Positions 5,472 through 6,138 of a stretch of DNA of 6,138 nt are shown piece after piece. The stretch spans positions 1 to 6,138 of the forward strand of contig CAUDEQ010000092.1 in NCBI GenBank assembly GCA_958448635.1, given 5' to 3'. The stretch is from an uncultured Bacillota bacterium (GTDB taxonomy: Bacteria; Bacillota; Clostridia; Peptostreptococcales; Anaerovoracaceae). How positions within the stretch are numbered: the first letter of the stretch is position 1; each line of letters opens with the position of its first letter. The position numbers were made by a program, and so were the translations under genes. A model generated the notes under the pieces. That model worked only from the letters and a program-made list of their open reading frames with translations. It did not search any database and had not been told where the DNA came from.

Positions 5472-5725
5472 ATCACCCTCCACACCGCTACCTTGCGCTT
5501 TGTCGTACTGTCATAAGCCTTACCAACAACCTTCACCTTACCTTCGCTTTTCAGCTCTGTGAGCCGTGGCTTGACGGCGTTCAAATCGCTGTATCCCATT
5601 TCACACGATATCTGCCTAGCTGTCATTTCTCTATCGCCCATTACAGCAAGGATTTCATCGCATCTGGTAACCGGTCTTTGTATATAGCTTTCGAAGCGAG
5701 TTTCGTTTGTTATACTTGATTTCAA
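5468..5725 (-). CDS. Small winged-helix DNA-binding protein
   Basis: An 85-aa protein with a helix-turn-helix/winged-helix layout. A first helix (about 22-30, RCDEILAVM) is followed by EMTARQISCEMGYSDLNAVK (33-52), covering helix 2 and the turn. The recognition helix runs to about residue 60 (PRLTELKSEG), and a beta wing follows (KVKVVGKAYDSTTKRKVAVW, 64-83). The architecture resembles MarR/ArsR-size wHTH domains and phage replication or regulatory wHTH proteins. It could regulate this operon or take part in replication; the sequence does not decide. The start is TTG at 5725 with AGGAG 8 nt upstream. It lies 2 nt after the 52-aa gene and overlaps the next gene by 4 nt. Confidence 0.82.
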   Translation of the reverse strand: MKSSITNETRFESYIQRPVTRCDEILAVMGDREMTARQISCEMGYSDLNAVKPRLTELKSEGKVKVVGKAYDSTTKRKVAVWRVI

Positions 5726-5727
5726 TC

Positions 5728-5886
5728 TTAGCTCTCCTTTCTATCTTTTAGTGGTATCACCATCGCCAGTATGCCTGGCAGAAACCACTCACTCCCCACC
5801 GCCCAGTATCCTCGGCATTTATAGGTAACAAACACAATTGCCACGCTGAGCAAGGATATGACCAGCACCGCTGTTCTTACCTTCAT
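5728..5886 (-). CDS. 52-aa small membrane protein, unknown function
   Basis: The protein opens MKVRTAVLVISLLSVAIVFV, a probable membrane helix (about 5-21), and has a second hydrophobic stretch (WFLPGILAMVIPL, 34-46) before a charged end (KDRKES). A basic YKCRGYW loop lies between them. It is therefore likely a one- or two-helix inner-membrane peptide; the first helix could also be read as an uncleaved signal. The ATG has GGAGG 4 nt upstream and overlaps the stop of the preceding gene as ATGA. The winged-helix gene begins 2 nt after its stop. I do not recognise the family. Confidence 0.7.
   Translation of the reverse strand: MKVRTAVLVISLLSVAIVFVTYKCRGYWAVGSEWFLPGILAMVIPLKDRKES
5734..5738 (-). 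promoter_or_regulatory. Ribosome binding site that fixes the TTG start of the winged-helix gene
   Basis: AGGAG on the coding strand lies 8 nt before the TTG at 5725, inside the last codons of the 52-aa gene. The first in-frame ATG is deep in the domain (codon 29), so the TTG is the only sensible start. Confidence 0.8.
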
Positions 5887-6056
5887 GCTTCCTCCTTTCG
5901 CATTAGCTCGTTTATAGATACTTTGTATAAATCCATAAAAGGTTTGTAATATCTTTCTTCCGTTATCGTCACATTCTCTACAGGCTGTACAGGCTGCCGC
6001 TCTGACAATCTTTGCCCGGTAGCTCTATCTATTACTAAAATTTTTTTCTGCAGCAT
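5883..6056 (-). CDS. 57-aa small phage protein of unknown function
   Basis: A soluble, charged 57-residue protein starting MLQKKILVIDRATGQRLSER, with a strand-like beginning and a helical end (FMDLYKVSINELMRKEEA). The ATG has AAGGAGG 5 nt upstream, and the TGA overlaps the next start as ATGA. No cysteines, membrane segment or known motif is visible. The call rests on the strong ribosome binding site and the coupled junction. Confidence 0.7.
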   Translation of the reverse strand: MLQKKILVIDRATGQRLSERQPVQPVENVTITEERYYKPFMDLYKVSINELMRKEEA

Positions 6057-6079
6057 ACACTCCTCCTTTCCTTATGTTT

Positions 6080-6138
6080 CTATTTTCTGATATAACAGAT
6101 TAGGTAAATCTGCGCTGCCAGTGTTGCCATAAGAATTA
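6080..6138 (-). CDS. C-terminal end of an upstream small gene (frame uncertain)
   Basis: Two minus-strand frames are open from the right edge. One ends with TAG at 6080-6082 and reads ILMATLAAQIYLICYIRK, a hydrophobic end followed by Arg-Lys as in a small membrane protein. The other ends with TAA at 6072-6074 and reads NSYGNTGSADLPNLLYQKIE then Thr. The tight operon packing suggests one of them is the tail of a real gene; I favour the first because it resembles a membrane anchor, but the evidence is thin. Confidence 0.3.
   Translation of the reverse strand, partial: ILMATLAAQIYLICYIRK

Overview
The window is a 6.1-kb piece of the early (DNA replication and recombination) module of a temperate phage or prophage from a Firmicute, most likely a Clostridia gut-type host such as Lachnospiraceae. 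The evidence is the gene set (RecT, a PD-(D/E)XK nuclease, a DnaD-like replisome organizer, a G39P-like helicase loader and RusA), the strong AGGAGG-type ribosome binding sites before nearly every gene, two TTG starts and the moderate GC content. The host assignment is inference. No integrase, repressor, structural gene, att site, tRNA or CRISPR array is present.

All genes lie on the minus strand, so the transcription order runs from high to low coordinates. It starts with the end of an undefined small gene (about 6080-6138), then a 57-aa and a 52-aa small protein, the second membrane-like. A winged-helix protein follows (5468-5725), then two overlapping zinc-ribbon miniproteins (5301-5471 and 5174-5356) and a 38-aa, very acidic, Tyr-rich peptide (5071-5187). 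After a 68-nt gap, the largest in the window, come recT (3959-5002), the nuclease (3061-3996), a zinc protein (2802-3077), the DnaD-like organizer (1952-2797), the helicase loader (1386-1955), a metallopeptidase-like protein (752-1408), a second related zinc protein (520-765), the RusA resolvase (78-530) and the first codons of a further phage gene (1-47).

Of the 14 gene junctions, ten overlap and only four have gaps (2, 4, 30 and 68 nt). This points to one translationally coupled operon. No convincing promoter or terminator is visible inside it.

The genes fit one working scheme, inferred from families. The organizer recognises the phage origin and, with the G39P-like loader, brings a replicative helicase onto it; the helicase itself is not encoded here. 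The nuclease makes 3' single-stranded ends, RecT anneals them, and RusA resolves the branched products before packaging. The most notable features are five nearly perfect 15-bp direct repeats inside the organizer gene beside an AT-rich dip (possible iterons of a phage origin), a metallopeptidase-like protein that has lost its HExxH motif, a nuclease with a Cas4-like cysteine set, and four small zinc-binding proteins, two of which look paralogous.
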